Source: Pandoraea captiosa (GTDB lineage Bacteria; Pseudomonadota; Gammaproteobacteria; Burkholderiales; Burkholderiaceae). From it: a stretch of 64,000 bases of DNA. The stretch's first letter is position 1; each line of letters begins with the position of its first letter. The notes beneath the pieces were generated by a model that did not search any database, had not been told where the DNA came from, and saw only the letters and a program-made list of their open reading frames with translations. Of the stretch, positions 48,992 through 59,423 are shown piece by piece. The stretch lies in NCBI RefSeq assembly GCF_902459775.1, contig NZ_CABPSQ010000004.1:124001-188000 (forward strand), read 5' to 3'. Both the position numbers and the translations under genes were made by a program.

Positions 48992-51304
48992 ATGGTTGAA
49001 ATCGAAATTGACGGCCAAAAGGTCGAGGTGCCCGAAGGCAGCATGGTGATCCAGGCTGCCAAGAAGAACGGCACCTATATTCCCCACTTCTGTTACCACA
49101 AGAAGTTGTCCATCGCTGCGAACTGCCGCATGTGCCTGGTCGAGGTCGAGAAGGCCCCGAAGGCAGTGCCGGCATGTGCGACGCCTGTGGCCAACGGCAT
49201 GATCGTGCGCACGAACTCCGAGAAGGCTGTGAAGGCACAGCAATCGGTCATGGAGTTCCTGCTGATCAACCACCCGCTCGATTGCCCGATCTGCGATCAG
49301 GGCGGTGAGTGCCAACTGCAGGATCTGGCGGTGGGTTACGGCAAGTCGGCATCGCGCTATCAGGAAGAGAAGCGCGTGGTGTTCCACAAGAACGTGGGCC
49401 CGCTCATCTCGATGGAAGAGATGTCGCGCTGCATCCACTGCACCCGCTGCGTGCGCTTCGGCCAGGAAGTGGCCGGCGTCATGGAATTCGGCATGCTGGG
49501 TCGTGGCGAGCACTCGGAAATCACGTCGTTCGTCGGCAAGACGGTCGACTCCGAACTCTCGGGCAACATGATCGACCTGTGCCCGGTCGGTGCACTGACC
49601 TCGAAGCCGTTCCGCTACAGCGCCCGTACGTGGGAACTGTCGCGCCGCAAGTCGGTGAGCCCTCACGACGGCGTGGGTGCGAACCTCGTGGTGCAAGTGA
49701 AGAACAACAAGGTCATGCGCGTTGTGCCGCTCGAGAACGAAGCGATCAACGAATGCTGGATCTCGGACAAGGATCGCTTCTCGTACGAAGGTCTGAACAG
49801 CGACGAGCGCCTCACCAAGCCGATGCTCAAGCAGGGCGGTGAATGGCACGAAGTCGACTGGCAGACGGCGCTCGAGTATGTCGGTCATGGCCTGACGGAC
49901 ATCATCCGCGACTTTGGCGCCGACGGGCTCGCCGCGCTGGCGTCGCCGCATGCGACCGTCGAGGAACTGCACCTGCTGCAAAAGTTCGTGCGTGCACTCG
50001 GCAGCGACAACATCGACTTCCGTCTGCGTCAGACCGACGTGTCGGGCGGCACGCAGGGGGCGCCGTGGCTCGGCCTGCCGATCGCCGAACTGGACACGCT
50101 GCAAAGCGCGCTGGTCGTCGGTTCGTTCCTGCGCAAGGATCATCCGCTGTTCGCCTCGCGTCTGCGCTCGGCCGTCAAGGCCGGTGGCCAACTGAACCTG
50201 CTGCATGGCTCGGACGACGATCTGCTGGTGAAGCTCGCCAACAAGATCATTGCCGCACCGAGCGCGTGGGTGAGCGAGCTGGCCGGTATCGCCGTGGCTG
50301 CCGCTGCTGCCAAGGGCGTTTCCGCGCCTGCGGAGCTGGCTGGTGTGACTGCCAGCGAGGCCGCCAAGGCCATCGCCGCTTCGCTGATCAGCGGCGAGCG
50401 TCGTGCGATTCTGTTGGGCAATGCCGCGGTTCAGCATCCGCAATTCGCGCAACTGCATGCCATCGCGCAAGTGATCGCCGACACGACGGGCGCCAAGCTT
50501 GGCTTCCTGACCGAAGGCGCCAACACGGTTGGCGGCTATGCGGTCAAGGCGACGAATGCCAAGGGCGCTGCCGCGCTGTTCGCGCAGCCGCGTCAGGCTT
50601 ATCTGCTGCTGAACGCCGAGCCGGAATTCGATTCGGCCGATGCCAAGCAAGCCCTCGCGGCATTGGGTGCCGCGAAGATGGTCGTTTCGCTCTCGCCGTT
50701 CAAGCACGGTCTCGAATACGCCGACGTGCTGCTGCCGATCGCCCCGTTCACGGAAACGGCGGGTACGTTCATCAACGCCGAAGGTCTGCCGCAACACTTC
50801 AACGGTGTGGTGCGTGCGCTGGGTGAGACGCGTCCGGGCTGGAAGGTGCTGCGCGTGCTGGGCAACCTGCTCAAGCTGCAAGGCTTCGAACAGGACACGG
50901 CCGAACAAGTGCGCGACGAAGCGCTGGCCGGTTTCTCGGCGGCGTCGCTCGACAACCGCGCGAAGGCTGCACTGGCGGCACCGAAGGCACCGGCCCAAGG
51001 TCTGGAGCGTCTGGCCGATGTGCCGATCTACGCGGCCGACGCGCTCGTGCGCCGCGCACCGTCGCTGCAACTGACCAACGATGCCAAGGCTGCGCTGCGC
51101 GCCACGCTGCCGGCGGCGCTGTTCGACAGCCTGGGTCTCGCCAAGGGCGACGCGGTTCGCGTGCGCCAGGGCGACGCCGTGGTTACGCTGCCGGCCGCTC
51201 GCTCGGAAACGCTGCCCGCCAATGTGGTGCGCGTACCGGCAGCCACGCCGGCGTCCGCCGCGCTTGGCGCGATGTTCGGTGAAATTTCGGTGGAGAAGGC
51301 GTAA
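48992..51304 (+). CDS. nuoG: NADH-quinone oxidoreductase subunit G
   Basis: The 75-kDa-type subunit carrying several iron-sulfur clusters. It has 770 residues. The N-terminal [2Fe-2S] domain shows CYHKK, NCRMCLVEV and ACATPV. HPLDCPICDQGGECQLQD binds the next cluster with a histidine ligand region, and RCIHCTRCVRFG the following one. The C-terminal molybdopterin-oxidoreductase-like region (from about residue 220) is shorter than in E. coli. nuoH starts directly after its stop. Confidence 0.96.
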   Translation: MVEIEIDGQKVEVPEGSMVIQAAKKNGTYIPHFCYHKKLSIAANCRMCLVEVEKAPKAVPACATPVANGMIVRTNSEKAVKAQQSVMEFLLINHPLDCPICDQGGECQLQDLAVGYGKSASRYQEEKRVVFHKNVGPLISMEEMSRCIHCTRCVRFGQEVAGVMEFGMLGRGEHSEITSFVGKTVDSELSGNMIDLCPVGALTSKPFRYSARTWELSRRKSVSPHDGVGANLVVQVKNNKVMRVVPLENEAINECWISDKDRFSYEGLNSDERLTKPMLKQGGEWHEVDWQTALEYVGHGLTDIIRDFGADGLAALASPHATVEELHLLQKFVRALGSDNIDFRLRQTDVSGGTQGAPWLGLPIAELDTLQSALVVGSFLRKDHPLFASRLRSAVKAGGQLNLLHGSDDDLLVKLANKIIAAPSAWVSELAGIAVAAAAAKGVSAPAELAGVTASEAAKAIAASLISGERRAILLGNAAVQHPQFAQLHAIAQVIADTTGAKLGFLTEGANTVGGYAVKATNAKGAAALFAQPRQAYLLLNAEPEFDSADAKQALAALGAAKMVVSLSPFKHGLEYADVLLPIAPFTETAGTFINAEGLPQHFNGVVRALGETRPGWKVLRVLGNLLKLQGFEQDTAEQVRDEALAGFSAASLDNRAKAALAAPKAPAQGLERLADVPIYAADALVRRAPSLQLTNDAKAALRATLPAALFDSLGLAKGDAVRVRQGDAVVTLPAARSETLPANVVRVPAATPASAALGAMFGEISVEKA

Positions 51305-52369
51305 ATGAGCCTGAACGAAGTCATCAATCAATACGGCACGCAATTGCTGGGCGTTGCCTGGCCGACGGTGTGGGCGCTGGTCCGCATTCTCGTCGTCGCC
51401 GTGATTCTGCTGCTGTGCGTGGCGTATCTGATTCTGTGGGAGCGCAAGCTCATCGGCTGGATGCACGTGCGTCTCGGTCCGAACCGCGTGGGCCCGGCCG
51501 GTTTGCTCCAGCCGATCGCCGACGTGTTGAAGCTTCTGCTCAAGGAAGTGATTACGCCGTCGCAGGTCAGCAAGGGCATTTACGCCATCGCGCCAGTGAT
51601 GGCCGTGCTGCCCGCGTTCGCCATCTGGGCGGTGATCCCGTTCCAGCCGGGCGCCGTGCTGGCCGACGTGAACGCCGGTCTGCTTTATGCCATCGCCATT
51701 TCGTCGATCGGCGTCTACGGCGTGATTCTCGCCGGCTGGGCGTCGAACTCGAAGTACGCGTTCCTCGGCGCGATGCGCGCATCGGCCCAGATGATTTCGT
51801 ATGAAATCGCAATGGGCTTTGCGCTGGTCACGGTGCTGATGACGGCCGGTTCGCTCAACCTGTCGGACATCGTCCGCTCGCAAGAGCACGGCATGTTCGC
51901 CGGCATGGGCCTGAACCTGCTGTCGTGGAACTGGCTGCCGCTGCTGCCGATGTTCGTCGTCTACTTTATCTCGGGCATTGCCGAGACGAACCGCCACCCG
52001 TTCGACGTGGTGGAAGGCGAGTCGGAAATCGTGGCCGGTCACATGATCGAATACTCGGGCATGGGCTTCGCCCTGTTCTTCCTGGCCGAGTACATCAACA
52101 TGATCATCATCTCGGCGCTGGCGTCGGTGCTGTTCCTGGGTGGCTGGAGTGCGCCGTTCGGCTTCCTGTCGTTCATCCCGGGCGTGTTCTGGCTGGCGTT
52201 CAAGGTGTTCCTGCTGCTGTCGGTGTTCATCTGGGTGCGTGCGACGTTCCCGCGCTACCGCTACGACCAGATCATGCGTCTGGGCTGGAAGGTGTTCCTG
52301 CCGTTGACGATCCTCTGGGTGATCGTGGTTGGGGGCTGGATCATGTCGCCCTGGAACATCTGGGGCTGA
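51305..52369 (+). CDS. nuoH: NADH-quinone oxidoreductase subunit H
   Basis: Membrane subunit linking the quinone site to the proton-pumping arm. It has 354 residues and about eight membrane helices. Conserved loops include [20 protein letters not shown] and [20 protein letters not shown]. The ATG follows the nuoG stop with no gap (TAAATG). Confidence 0.97.
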   Translation: MSLNEVINQYGTQLLGVAWPTVWALVRILVVAVILLLCVAYLILWERKLIGWMHVRLGPNRVGPAGLLQPIADVLKLLLKEVITPSQVSKGIYAIAPVMAVLPAFAIWAVIPFQPGAVLADVNAGLLYAIAISSIGVYGVILAGWASNSKYAFLGAMRASAQMISYEIAMGFALVTVLMTAGSLNLSDIVRSQEHGMFAGMGLNLLSWNWLPLLPMFVVYFISGIAETNRHPFDVVEGESEIVAGHMIEYSGMGFALFFLAEYINMIIISALASVLFLGGWSAPFGFLSFIPGVFWLAFKVFLLLSVFIWVRATFPRYRYDQIMRLGWKVFLPLTILWVIVVGGWIMSPWNIWG

Positions 52370-52392
52370 GGCGAACGGAGTAGAGGAATCCC

Positions 52393-52884
52393 ATGGTAAG
52401 GGCAATCAAGGACTTTTTCGGCAGTTTCCTGTTGTTGGAACTGCTCAAGGGCATGGCGCTCACGGGGCGCTACACGTTCGCACGTAAGGTGACGGTGCAG
52501 TTTCCGGAAGAGAAGACGCCGCTGTCGCCGCGTTTTCGCGGTCTGCATGCGCTGCGTCGTTATCCCAACGGCGAAGAGCGTTGCATCGCCTGCAAGTTGT
52601 GCGAAGCCGTGTGCCCGGCAATGGCCATCACGATCGAATCGGACGTGCGTGAAGACAACACGCGTCGTACCACGCGTTACGACATCGATCTGACGAAATG
52701 CATTTTCTGCGGCTTCTGCGAAGAAAGCTGCCCGGTGGACTCGATCGTCGAGACGCACATTCTCGAGTATCACGGCGAGAAGCGCGGCGATCTGTACTTC
52801 ACCAAGGAGATGTTGCTCGCGGTGGGCGATCGTTACGAAAACGAAATCGCGGCGGCCAAGGCGGCCGATGCGCCGTACCGTTAA
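52393..52884 (+). CDS. nuoI: NADH-quinone oxidoreductase subunit I
   Basis: Ferredoxin-like subunit with two [4Fe-4S] clusters (N6a and N6b). It has 163 residues. Both cysteine sets are visible: [13 protein letters not shown] and [19 protein letters not shown] precedes the ATG at 52393. Confidence 0.97.
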   Translation: MVRAIKDFFGSFLLLELLKGMALTGRYTFARKVTVQFPEEKTPLSPRFRGLHALRRYPNGEERCIACKLCEAVCPAMAITIESDVREDNTRRTTRYDIDLTKCIFCGFCEESCPVDSIVETHILEYHGEKRGDLYFTKEMLLAVGDRYENEIAAAKAADAPYR

Positions 52885-52964
52885 AGCAGGGCAGGGCGCG
52901 GTGCATGGGTAGCGCGCCCGGTACGGCAACAGACGTTGGCTAATTCTCGGCACACCCGGTGATT

Positions 52965-53600
52965 ATGGAATTCACAACTTTTCTTTTTTACGTGTTTGCG
53001 CTGATCCTCGTGATCTCCGGCCTCAAGGTCGTGACCTCGCGCAACCCCGTACAGTCGGCACTGTTCCTGGTGCTGGCGTTCTTCAATGCTGCGGCGATCT
53101 GGATGCTGCTCGAAGCCGAGTTTCTGGCAATCATGCTGGTGCTCGTCTACGTCGGCGCGGTGATGGTGCTGTTCCTGTTCGTGGTGATGATGATCGACAT
53201 CAATCTCGACGAACTGCGTCGTGGCTTCGGCAAGTTCATTCCGCTGGCGAGTACGGTCGGCGCGATCATGATCGTCGAAGCGGCGCTCGTGCTGATGCGC
53301 GGCTACGGCGCCACGCGTGCCCCGGTCAAGGCCGTGTCGGCGCCGGACGTGCCGAACACCAAGGCCCTCGGCATTGCGCTCTACACCGATTACATCTTCG
53401 CCTTCGAAGTGGCAGGTCTGATCCTGCTGGTAGCTGTCGTGGCAGCCGTTGCGCTCACGATGCGTACCCGTAAGGACCACAAACAGACCGACCCGAGCCA
53501 GCAGGTGCGCGTGAAGAAGCGTGACCGCGTGCGTCTGGTGTCGATGCCCGCCGAAGCCCGGCAGCAATCCACCGGCACTGACAAGCCGGCGGCGGAATAA
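52965..53600 (+). CDS. nuoJ: NADH-quinone oxidoreductase subunit J
   Basis: Membrane subunit of complex I with about five helices. It has 211 residues from the ATG at 52965 (MEFTTFLFYVFALILV). A GTG two codons earlier is the alternative. The conserved VGAVMVLFLFVVMMID helix, with the pi-bulge region, is present. The C-terminus has a hydrophilic tail rich in Lys and Arg. The gap to nuoI is 80 nt. Confidence 0.95.
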   Translation: MEFTTFLFYVFALILVISGLKVVTSRNPVQSALFLVLAFFNAAAIWMLLEAEFLAIMLVLVYVGAVMVLFLFVVMMIDINLDELRRGFGKFIPLASTVGAIMIVEAALVLMRGYGATRAPVKAVSAPDVPNTKALGIALYTDYIFAFEVAGLILLVAVVAAVALTMRTRKDHKQTDPSQQVRVKKRDRVRLVSMPAEARQQSTGTDKPAAE

Positions 53601-53609
53601 GGAGACAGC

Positions 53610-53921
53610 ATGATGTCGTTGTCGCTAGCGCATTACCTGGTGTTGGGCGCGATTCTGTTCGCGATCAGCATTACCGGTATCTTCCTCAACCGCAGAAACG
53701 TGATTGTGCTGCTCATGGCCATCGAGCTGATGTTGCTCGCGGTCAATCTGAACTTCGTCGCGTTCTCACATTACCTGGGCGACATCGCCGGCCAGGTATT
53801 CGTGTTCTTCATTCTTACGGTGGCCGCCGCAGAAGCTGCGATCGGTCTGGCCATTCTGGTCACGCTGTTCCGTAAGCTCGAAACGGTCAACGTCGAAGAT
53901 CTCGACCGCCTCAAGGGTTAA
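53610..53921 (+). CDS. nuoK: NADH-quinone oxidoreductase subunit K
   Basis: Small three-helix membrane subunit. It has 103 residues, or 102 if the second methionine is used. The buried glutamates of the proton channel sit in [19 protein letters not shown] and [17 protein letters not shown]. Lies 9 nt after nuoJ. Confidence 0.96.
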   Translation: MMSLSLAHYLVLGAILFAISITGIFLNRRNVIVLLMAIELMLLAVNLNFVAFSHYLGDIAGQVFVFFILTVAAAEAAIGLAILVTLFRKLETVNVEDLDRLKG

Positions 53922-53936
53922 AAAGCGAACGCTGTT

Positions 53937-55988
53937 ATGGCATCCACATTGAATCCCAACCTGCTGCTCGCGATTCCGCTGGCGCCGCTCGTCGGCTCCA
54001 TGATTGCCGGCCTGTTCGGCAAGCAAGTCGGACGCGCGGGCGCCCACACGGTCACGATCCTCGGCGTGCTGGTCGCGTTTGTCCTGTCGGTCATGACCTT
54101 TATCGACGTGTTGAACGGGGCGAGCTTCAACGCCACGGTCTACGAATGGGCGCGCATCGGCGAGCTCAAGCTCGAGATCGGTTTCCTCGTCGACACGCTC
54201 ACCGTCACGATGATGTGCGTGGTCACCTCCGTCTCGCTGATGGTGCATATCTACACCATCGGCTACATGGCGGAAGATCCTGGCTACCAGCGCTTCTTCT
54301 CGTACATCTCGCTGTTCACGTTCTCGATGTTGATGCTCGTGATGAGCAACAACTTCCTGCAACTGTTCTTCGGCTGGGAAGCGGTGGGGCTGGTCTCGTA
54401 CCTGCTGATCGGTTTCTGGTACACGCGTCCGACCGCGATCTACGCCAACATGAAGGCGTTCCTGGTCAACCGTGTCGGTGACTTCGGCTTCCTGCTCGGT
54501 ATCGGCCTGCTGCTGGCGTTCACCGGCACGCTGAACTACGGCGAAGTGTTCGCCAAGGCCAACGATGTCGCGGCCCTGTCGTTCCCGGGCACCGACTGGC
54601 GCCTGATCACCGTGGCCTGTATCTGCCTGTTCATTGGCGCAATGGGTAAGTCGGCGCAGTTCCCGCTGCACGTCTGGCTGCCGGACTCGATGGAAGGCCC
54701 GACCCCGATCTCGGCGCTGATTCACGCGGCAACGATGGTGACGGCCGGTATCTTCATGGTGAGCCGTATGTCGCCGCTGTTCGAACTGTCGGACACTGCG
54801 CTGTCGTTCATCACGATCATCGGTGCGATCACGGCGTTGTTCATGGGCTTCCTGGGCATGATCCAGAACGACATCAAGCGTGTCGTGGCCTATTCGACGC
54901 TTTCGCAGCTCGGTTACATGACGGTCGCGCTCGGCGTGTCGGCCTACCCGGTCGCCATCTTCCACCTGATGACGCACGCGTTCTTCAAGGCGCTGTTGTT
55001 CCTCGGTGCGGGCTCGGTCATCATCGGCATGCATCACGATCAGGACATGCGCAACATGGGCGGCCTGTGGAAGTACATGCCGATCACGTGGATCACGTCG
55101 CTGCTCGGCTCGCTGGCTCTGATCGGCACGCCGTTCTTCTCGGGTTTCTATTCGAAGGACTCGATCATCGAAGCGGTGGCTGCCTCGCATCTGCCGGGTT
55201 CGGGCTTTGCCTACTTCGCCGTCGTCGCCAGCGTGTTCGTCACGGCGTTCTACTCGTTCCGCATGTACTTCCTGGTCTTCCACGGCAAGGAACGTTTCGG
55301 TCAGGCGCATGCGCATGATCATCACGATGCGCACCACGAGGAAGAAGAGGATTCGCACGACGAGCACCACGGTCTGGCCCCGGGCCAGAAGCCGCACGAG
55401 TCGCCGGCTGTCGTCACGATTCCGCTGATTCTGCTGGCGATTCCGTCGGTCATCATCGGCGCCATTGCGATTGCCCCGATGCTCTTCGGCGAGTTCTTCA
55501 AGCAGGGCGTGGCGTTCAAGGACGTGATCTTCATTGGCGAGAATCATCCGGCGATGGAAGAGCTCGGTCACGAGTTCCACGGCTGGGTGGCGATGGCGCT
55601 GCATTCGTTCGGCACGCTGCCGATCGCGCTGTCGGCGCTGGGCATCATCCTGGCGGCGTTCTTCTACCTGAAGCGCCCGGATATTCCGGAAGCGCTGAAG
55701 AACAAGTTCTCGGGTGTCTACAAGCTGCTCGATAACAAGTACTACATGGACAAGATCAACGAAGTGGTCTTCGCCAAGGGCGCGCTCAAGATTGGTCGCG
55801 GCCTGTGGAAGGCGGGCGATCAGGGCCTGATCGACGGCGCGCTTGTGAATGGCAGCGCACGTCTGGTGGGCTGGTTCGCCGGCGTCATCCGCTTCGTCCA
55901 ATCCGGTTACATCTATCACTACGCGTTCGCCATGATCATCGGCATGCTCGGGCTCCTGACGCTGTTTGTGACGTTGAACGGCAAGTAA
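53937..55988 (+). CDS. nuoL: NADH-quinone oxidoreductase subunit L
   Basis: Antiporter-like proton-pumping subunit with the long lateral helix. It has 683 residues. Conserved elements are FFGWEAVGLVSYLLIGFWY, MGKSAQFPLHVWLPDSMEGPT and the channel-forming lysines around IKRVVAYSTLSQLGYM. A His/Asp/Glu-rich loop (residues about 456-479, nine His in 21 residues) lies between late membrane helices. Confidence 0.97.
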   Translation: MASTLNPNLLLAIPLAPLVGSMIAGLFGKQVGRAGAHTVTILGVLVAFVLSVMTFIDVLNGASFNATVYEWARIGELKLEIGFLVDTLTVTMMCVVTSVSLMVHIYTIGYMAEDPGYQRFFSYISLFTFSMLMLVMSNNFLQLFFGWEAVGLVSYLLIGFWYTRPTAIYANMKAFLVNRVGDFGFLLGIGLLLAFTGTLNYGEVFAKANDVAALSFPGTDWRLITVACICLFIGAMGKSAQFPLHVWLPDSMEGPTPISALIHAATMVTAGIFMVSRMSPLFELSDTALSFITIIGAITALFMGFLGMIQNDIKRVVAYSTLSQLGYMTVALGVSAYPVAIFHLMTHAFFKALLFLGAGSVIIGMHHDQDMRNMGGLWKYMPITWITSLLGSLALIGTPFFSGFYSKDSIIEAVAASHLPGSGFAYFAVVASVFVTAFYSFRMYFLVFHGKERFGQAHAHDHHDAHHEEEEDSHDEHHGLAPGQKPHESPAVVTIPLILLAIPSVIIGAIAIAPMLFGEFFKQGVAFKDVIFIGENHPAMEELGHEFHGWVAMALHSFGTLPIALSALGIILAAFFYLKRPDIPEALKNKFSGVYKLLDNKYYMDKINEVVFAKGALKIGRGLWKAGDQGLIDGALVNGSARLVGWFAGVIRFVQSGYIYHYAFAMIIGMLGLLTLFVTLNGK

Positions 55989-56006
55989 CAGGGGGAGCCA
56001 ATAACA

Positions 56007-57488
56007 ATGCAATCGCTACCGCTTCTGAGTCTGGCCATCTGGCTGCCCATCATCTCGGGGATCGTCGTCCTCGCGGTGGGTAACGACCGCAATCCGGGCG
56101 GCGCACGCGCGCTGTCGCTCATCGGTTCGCTGCTGAGCTTCCTGGTCACGCTGCCGCTGATCTCGAATTTCGACGCCAAAGCCTCTGCGTTCCAGTTCGT
56201 CGAGAAATCGAGCTGGATCGAACGCTTCCACATCAACTACTTCCTCGGCATCGACGGCATATCGCTGTGGCTGGTCGTGCTCACAGCGCTCATCACGGTG
56301 ATCGTGGTGATCGCGGGCTGGGAAGTGATCACGGAGCGTGTGGCGCAGTACATGGCCGCATTCCTGATCCTCTCGGGTCTGATGATCGGCGTGTTCTCGG
56401 CACAAGACGGCATGCTGTTCTACGTGTTCTTCGAAGCCACGCTGATCCCGATGTATCTGATCATCGGTGTGTGGGGCGGACCGAACCGTGTGTACGCAGC
56501 GTTCAAGTTCTTCCTGTACACGCTGCTCGGCTCGCTGCTGATGCTCATCGCGCTGATCTATCTGTACAACGTGACGGGTTCGTTCACGCTGACCGACTGG
56601 TACGCCGCGAAGCTGCCGATGAACGTGCAGATACTGCTGTTCGTGGCCTTCTTCATGGCCTTCGCCGTGAAGGTGCCGATGTGGCCGGTGCACACCTGGC
56701 TGCCGGACGCCCACGTGGAAGCGCCGACGGGCGGCTCGGTCGTGCTGGCGGCAATCATGCTCAAGCTCGGCGCATATGGCTTCCTGCGCTTCTCGCTGCC
56801 GATCGCACCGGACGCCAGCCATTACCTGTCGGGTCTGATGGTCGCGCTCGCGCTGATCGCCATCGTGTACATCGGCCTCGTGGCACTGGTGCAGACGGAC
56901 ATGAAGAAACTCGTGGCCTATTCGTCGATTGCTCACATGGGTTTCGCGATCCTCGGCTTCTTCATGTTCAGCGAAATCGGCATGCAGGGCGCGATGGTGC
57001 AGATGATCTCGCACGGTTTCGTCTCGGGCGCCATGTTCCTGTGTATCGGGGTGCTGTATGACCGCATGCACTCGCGCAACATCGCCGACTACGGTGGTGT
57101 CGTGAACACGATGCCGAAGTTCGCCGCATTCCTCATGCTGTTCGCGATGGCCAACAGCGGTCTGCCGGCAACGTCGGGTTTCGTGGGCGAATTCCTGGTG
57201 ATTCTCGGTGCCGTGAAGCTGAACTTCTGGGTGGGCCTGCTGGCTGCGACCTCGCTGATCACCGGTGCTGCGTATTCGCTGTGGATGTACAAGCGTGTGA
57301 TTTTCGGCGCGATCGCCAACGATCACGTGCGCGAACTGGTCGATATCAACAAGCGTGAGTTCTTCATGCTGGCCGTGCTCGCAGCGCTCACGCTGTTCAT
57401 GGGTATCTATCCGAAGCCCTTTACGGACCTGATGCACACCTCCGTGGTTAACCTCCTCGCCCACGTGGCGCAGACCAAGCTGCCGTAA
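56007..57488 (+). CDS. nuoM: NADH-quinone oxidoreductase subunit M
   Basis: Antiporter-like proton-pumping subunit, 493 residues and about 14 helices. Conserved VFFEATLIPMYLIIGVWGG, the VPMWPVHTWLPDAHVEAPT loop and MKKLVAYSSIAHMGF are visible. It follows nuoL by 18 nt. Confidence 0.97.
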   Translation: MQSLPLLSLAIWLPIISGIVVLAVGNDRNPGGARALSLIGSLLSFLVTLPLISNFDAKASAFQFVEKSSWIERFHINYFLGIDGISLWLVVLTALITVIVVIAGWEVITERVAQYMAAFLILSGLMIGVFSAQDGMLFYVFFEATLIPMYLIIGVWGGPNRVYAAFKFFLYTLLGSLLMLIALIYLYNVTGSFTLTDWYAAKLPMNVQILLFVAFFMAFAVKVPMWPVHTWLPDAHVEAPTGGSVVLAAIMLKLGAYGFLRFSLPIAPDASHYLSGLMVALALIAIVYIGLVALVQTDMKKLVAYSSIAHMGFAILGFFMFSEIGMQGAMVQMISHGFVSGAMFLCIGVLYDRMHSRNIADYGGVVNTMPKFAAFLMLFAMANSGLPATSGFVGEFLVILGAVKLNFWVGLLAATSLITGAAYSLWMYKRVIFGAIANDHVRELVDINKREFFMLAVLAALTLFMGIYPKPFTDLMHTSVVNLLAHVAQTKLP

Positions 57489-57508
57489 TCGGGGAGGACA
57501 TCTAGATC

Positions 57509-58978
57509 ATGCAAAACATTAATCTGCTGCCTGCGTTGCCGGAGGCCATTCTGCTGCTCATGATCCTCGTGATCATGATGTGCGACGCGTTCCTCGGCCA
57601 GACGCGCAAGCTCAACTACGTGCTGGCGCTCATCACGTCCGCTGTCGTTTCCGTTCTGTGGGCGTGCAACGCCGGGGACCCGACGTCGCATTACCTGTTC
57701 GGTAACGTGTTCATCGCCGACCCGATGTCGAACCTGCTCAAGGCCTTCGGTGGTCTGGCAACGTTCGTCACGTTCATCTACGGCCAGAAGTATCTGGAAG
57801 CGCGCGGGCTCGCCCGGGGTGACTTCTACGTCCTCAGTCTGTTCTCGCTGCTCGGCCTGTCGGTGATGATCTCCGGCAACAGCTTCCTGACGCTCTATCT
57901 GGGTCTGGAGCTGATGTCGCTGTCGCTGTACGCCCTGGCTGCGGTGTGGCGTGACTCGACGAACGCGACCGAGTCGGCCATGAAGTACTACGTGCTGGGC
58001 GCGCTCGCTTCGGGCTTCCTGCTGTACGGTATGTCGATGATGTACGGTGCGACCGGTTCGCTCGAACTCGCCAAGGTCTTCGAAGTGATCGCTTCGGGCG
58101 CCGTGAACAAGATCGTGCTGGTGTTCGGCGTGGTGTTCGTGGTGGCCGGTCTGGCGTTCAAGCTGGGGGCCGCGCCGTTCCACATGTGGGTGCCGGACGT
58201 CTATCAGGGCGCACCGACCCCGGTGACGCTGCTCATCGGTGGCGCACCGAAGCTGGGTGCCTTTGCACTGCTGCTGCGCTTGCTCGTCGAAGGCATGCTG
58301 CCGCTGGCGATCGACTGGCAACAGATGCTGATCATTCTGGCGGTGCTCTCGCTGGTGATCGGTAACCTGACGGCCATCGTGCAGACCAACGTTAAGCGTC
58401 TGCTGGCTTACTCGACGATCTCGCACATGGGCTTCGTGCTGCTGGGCATGCTCTCGGGCGTGGTGGGCGGCAAGATCGACGGTATCGCCGACGCCTACGG
58501 CTCGTCGCTGTTCTACAGCGTGATCTACCTGCTGACCACGCTGGGCACGTTCGGTATCGTGCTGCTGCTCTCGCGTCAGGGCTTCGAGGCCGAGAACCTC
58601 TCGGACCTGAAGGGTCTGAACCAGCGTAGCCCGTGGTTCGCGTTCGTCATGCTGATGCTGATGTTCTCGCTGGCCGGCATTCCGCCGCTCGCAGGGTTCT
58701 ACGCCAAGCTGGCCGTGCTCCAAGCGGTGGTGAACGCCGGTATGGTGTGGCTGGCGGTGGTGGCGGTGATCGCTTCGCTGATCGGTGCGTTCTACTACCT
58801 GCGTGTCGTGAAGCTGATGTACTTCGACAAGGCCGAAGACACCAACGCGCTGCAAGGCGGCGGCGCCATGCGCTTCGTCCTGTCGCTCAACGGTCTGGCC
58901 ATGCTCTATCTGGGCCTGATGCCGGGCTCGCTGATGGACTGGTGCCTGCGTACGATCAAGCTGACGCTGGCGAGCTGA
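57509..58978 (+). CDS. nuoN: NADH-quinone oxidoreductase subunit N
   Basis: Third antiporter-like subunit, 489 residues. Conserved [32 protein letters not shown] and [19 protein letters not shown] are present. It completes the 14-gene nuo set, and the DUF2818 gene follows 48 nt later. Confidence 0.97.
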   Translation: MQNINLLPALPEAILLLMILVIMMCDAFLGQTRKLNYVLALITSAVVSVLWACNAGDPTSHYLFGNVFIADPMSNLLKAFGGLATFVTFIYGQKYLEARGLARGDFYVLSLFSLLGLSVMISGNSFLTLYLGLELMSLSLYALAAVWRDSTNATESAMKYYVLGALASGFLLYGMSMMYGATGSLELAKVFEVIASGAVNKIVLVFGVVFVVAGLAFKLGAAPFHMWVPDVYQGAPTPVTLLIGGAPKLGAFALLLRLLVEGMLPLAIDWQQMLIILAVLSLVIGNLTAIVQTNVKRLLAYSTISHMGFVLLGMLSGVVGGKIDGIADAYGSSLFYSVIYLLTTLGTFGIVLLLSRQGFEAENLSDLKGLNQRSPWFAFVMLMLMFSLAGIPPLAGFYAKLAVLQAVVNAGMVWLAVVAVIASLIGAFYYLRVVKLMYFDKAEDTNALQGGGAMRFVLSLNGLAMLYLGLMPGSLMDWCLRTIKLTLAS

Positions 58979-59026
58979 TTCGTCCGGCCTGGCGCAATTC
59001 GCAAATACGGAAGAGGGAGTCGAACG

Positions 59027-59344
59027 ATGGGCATGTCGGCAGGAGGAACGCTGGTGATTCTGCTGGCCGTGCTGGGTGCGAACCTGCCGTTCGTGAACCA
59101 GCGGCTGTTCGGCTTTCTCCCGCGCAAGACGGCGGTCAAGCCATTGTGGCTGCGTCTGATCGAGATGGTGGTGGCGTACTTCGTTGTGGGGGCGCTGGGC
59201 TATCTGATCGAGTCGGGCATCGGCAACGTGTTCTCGCAGGGTTGGGAATTCTATGCCGTGACCGCAAGCCTGTTCGTCGTGTTCGCGTTTCCGGGCTTTG
59301 TCTACCGGTATTTGTGGCGTCATCGACCGGCGGCTGCCGCGTGA
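59027..59344 (+). CDS. DUF2818 family membrane protein
   Basis: A 105-residue protein with about three predicted membrane helices (LVILLAVLGANLPFVNQRLF, LIEMVVAYFVVGALGYLIE and AVTASLFVVFAFPGFVYRYL). It matches the DUF2818 family, which is found after nuoN in Burkholderiales. The position as the last gene before the operon terminator suggests a role in complex I assembly or in membrane stability of the complex, but this is inference. Confidence 0.88.
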   Translation: MGMSAGGTLVILLAVLGANLPFVNQRLFGFLPRKTAVKPLWLRLIEMVVAYFVVGALGYLIESGIGNVFSQGWEFYAVTASLFVVFAFPGFVYRYLWRHRPAAAA

Positions 59345-59361
59345 GATGGATGCTTCGCAAG

Positions 59362-59385
59362 ACGCCGCCCCGAGGGCGGCGTTTT
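59362..59385 (+). terminator. Terminator after the nuo/DUF2818 operon
   Basis: ACGCCGCCC (59362-59370) pairs with GGGCGGCGT (59374-59382) across a CGA loop and is followed by TTTT. The next gene starts 39 nt after it. Confidence 0.87.
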
Positions 59386-59423
59386 GTATTTTGGGTTCGC
59401 CAATTTTCAGTCGTGGAGGGCTT

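Noticed and set aside
48959-52405. A 1148-codon open frame on the minus strand opposite nuoG and nuoH
   Set aside because: It is antisense to two well-supported complex I genes. Long antisense frames are expected where GC-rich codons rarely give stops on the other strand, and its translation is Arg/His/Gln-rich without domains.
53766-59323. Long minus-strand frames opposite nuoL, nuoM and nuoN (748, 482 and 638 codons)
   Set aside because: Glu/Arg/His/Gln-rich translations with no family resemblance. They mirror hydrophobic membrane-protein codons read on the opposite strand.
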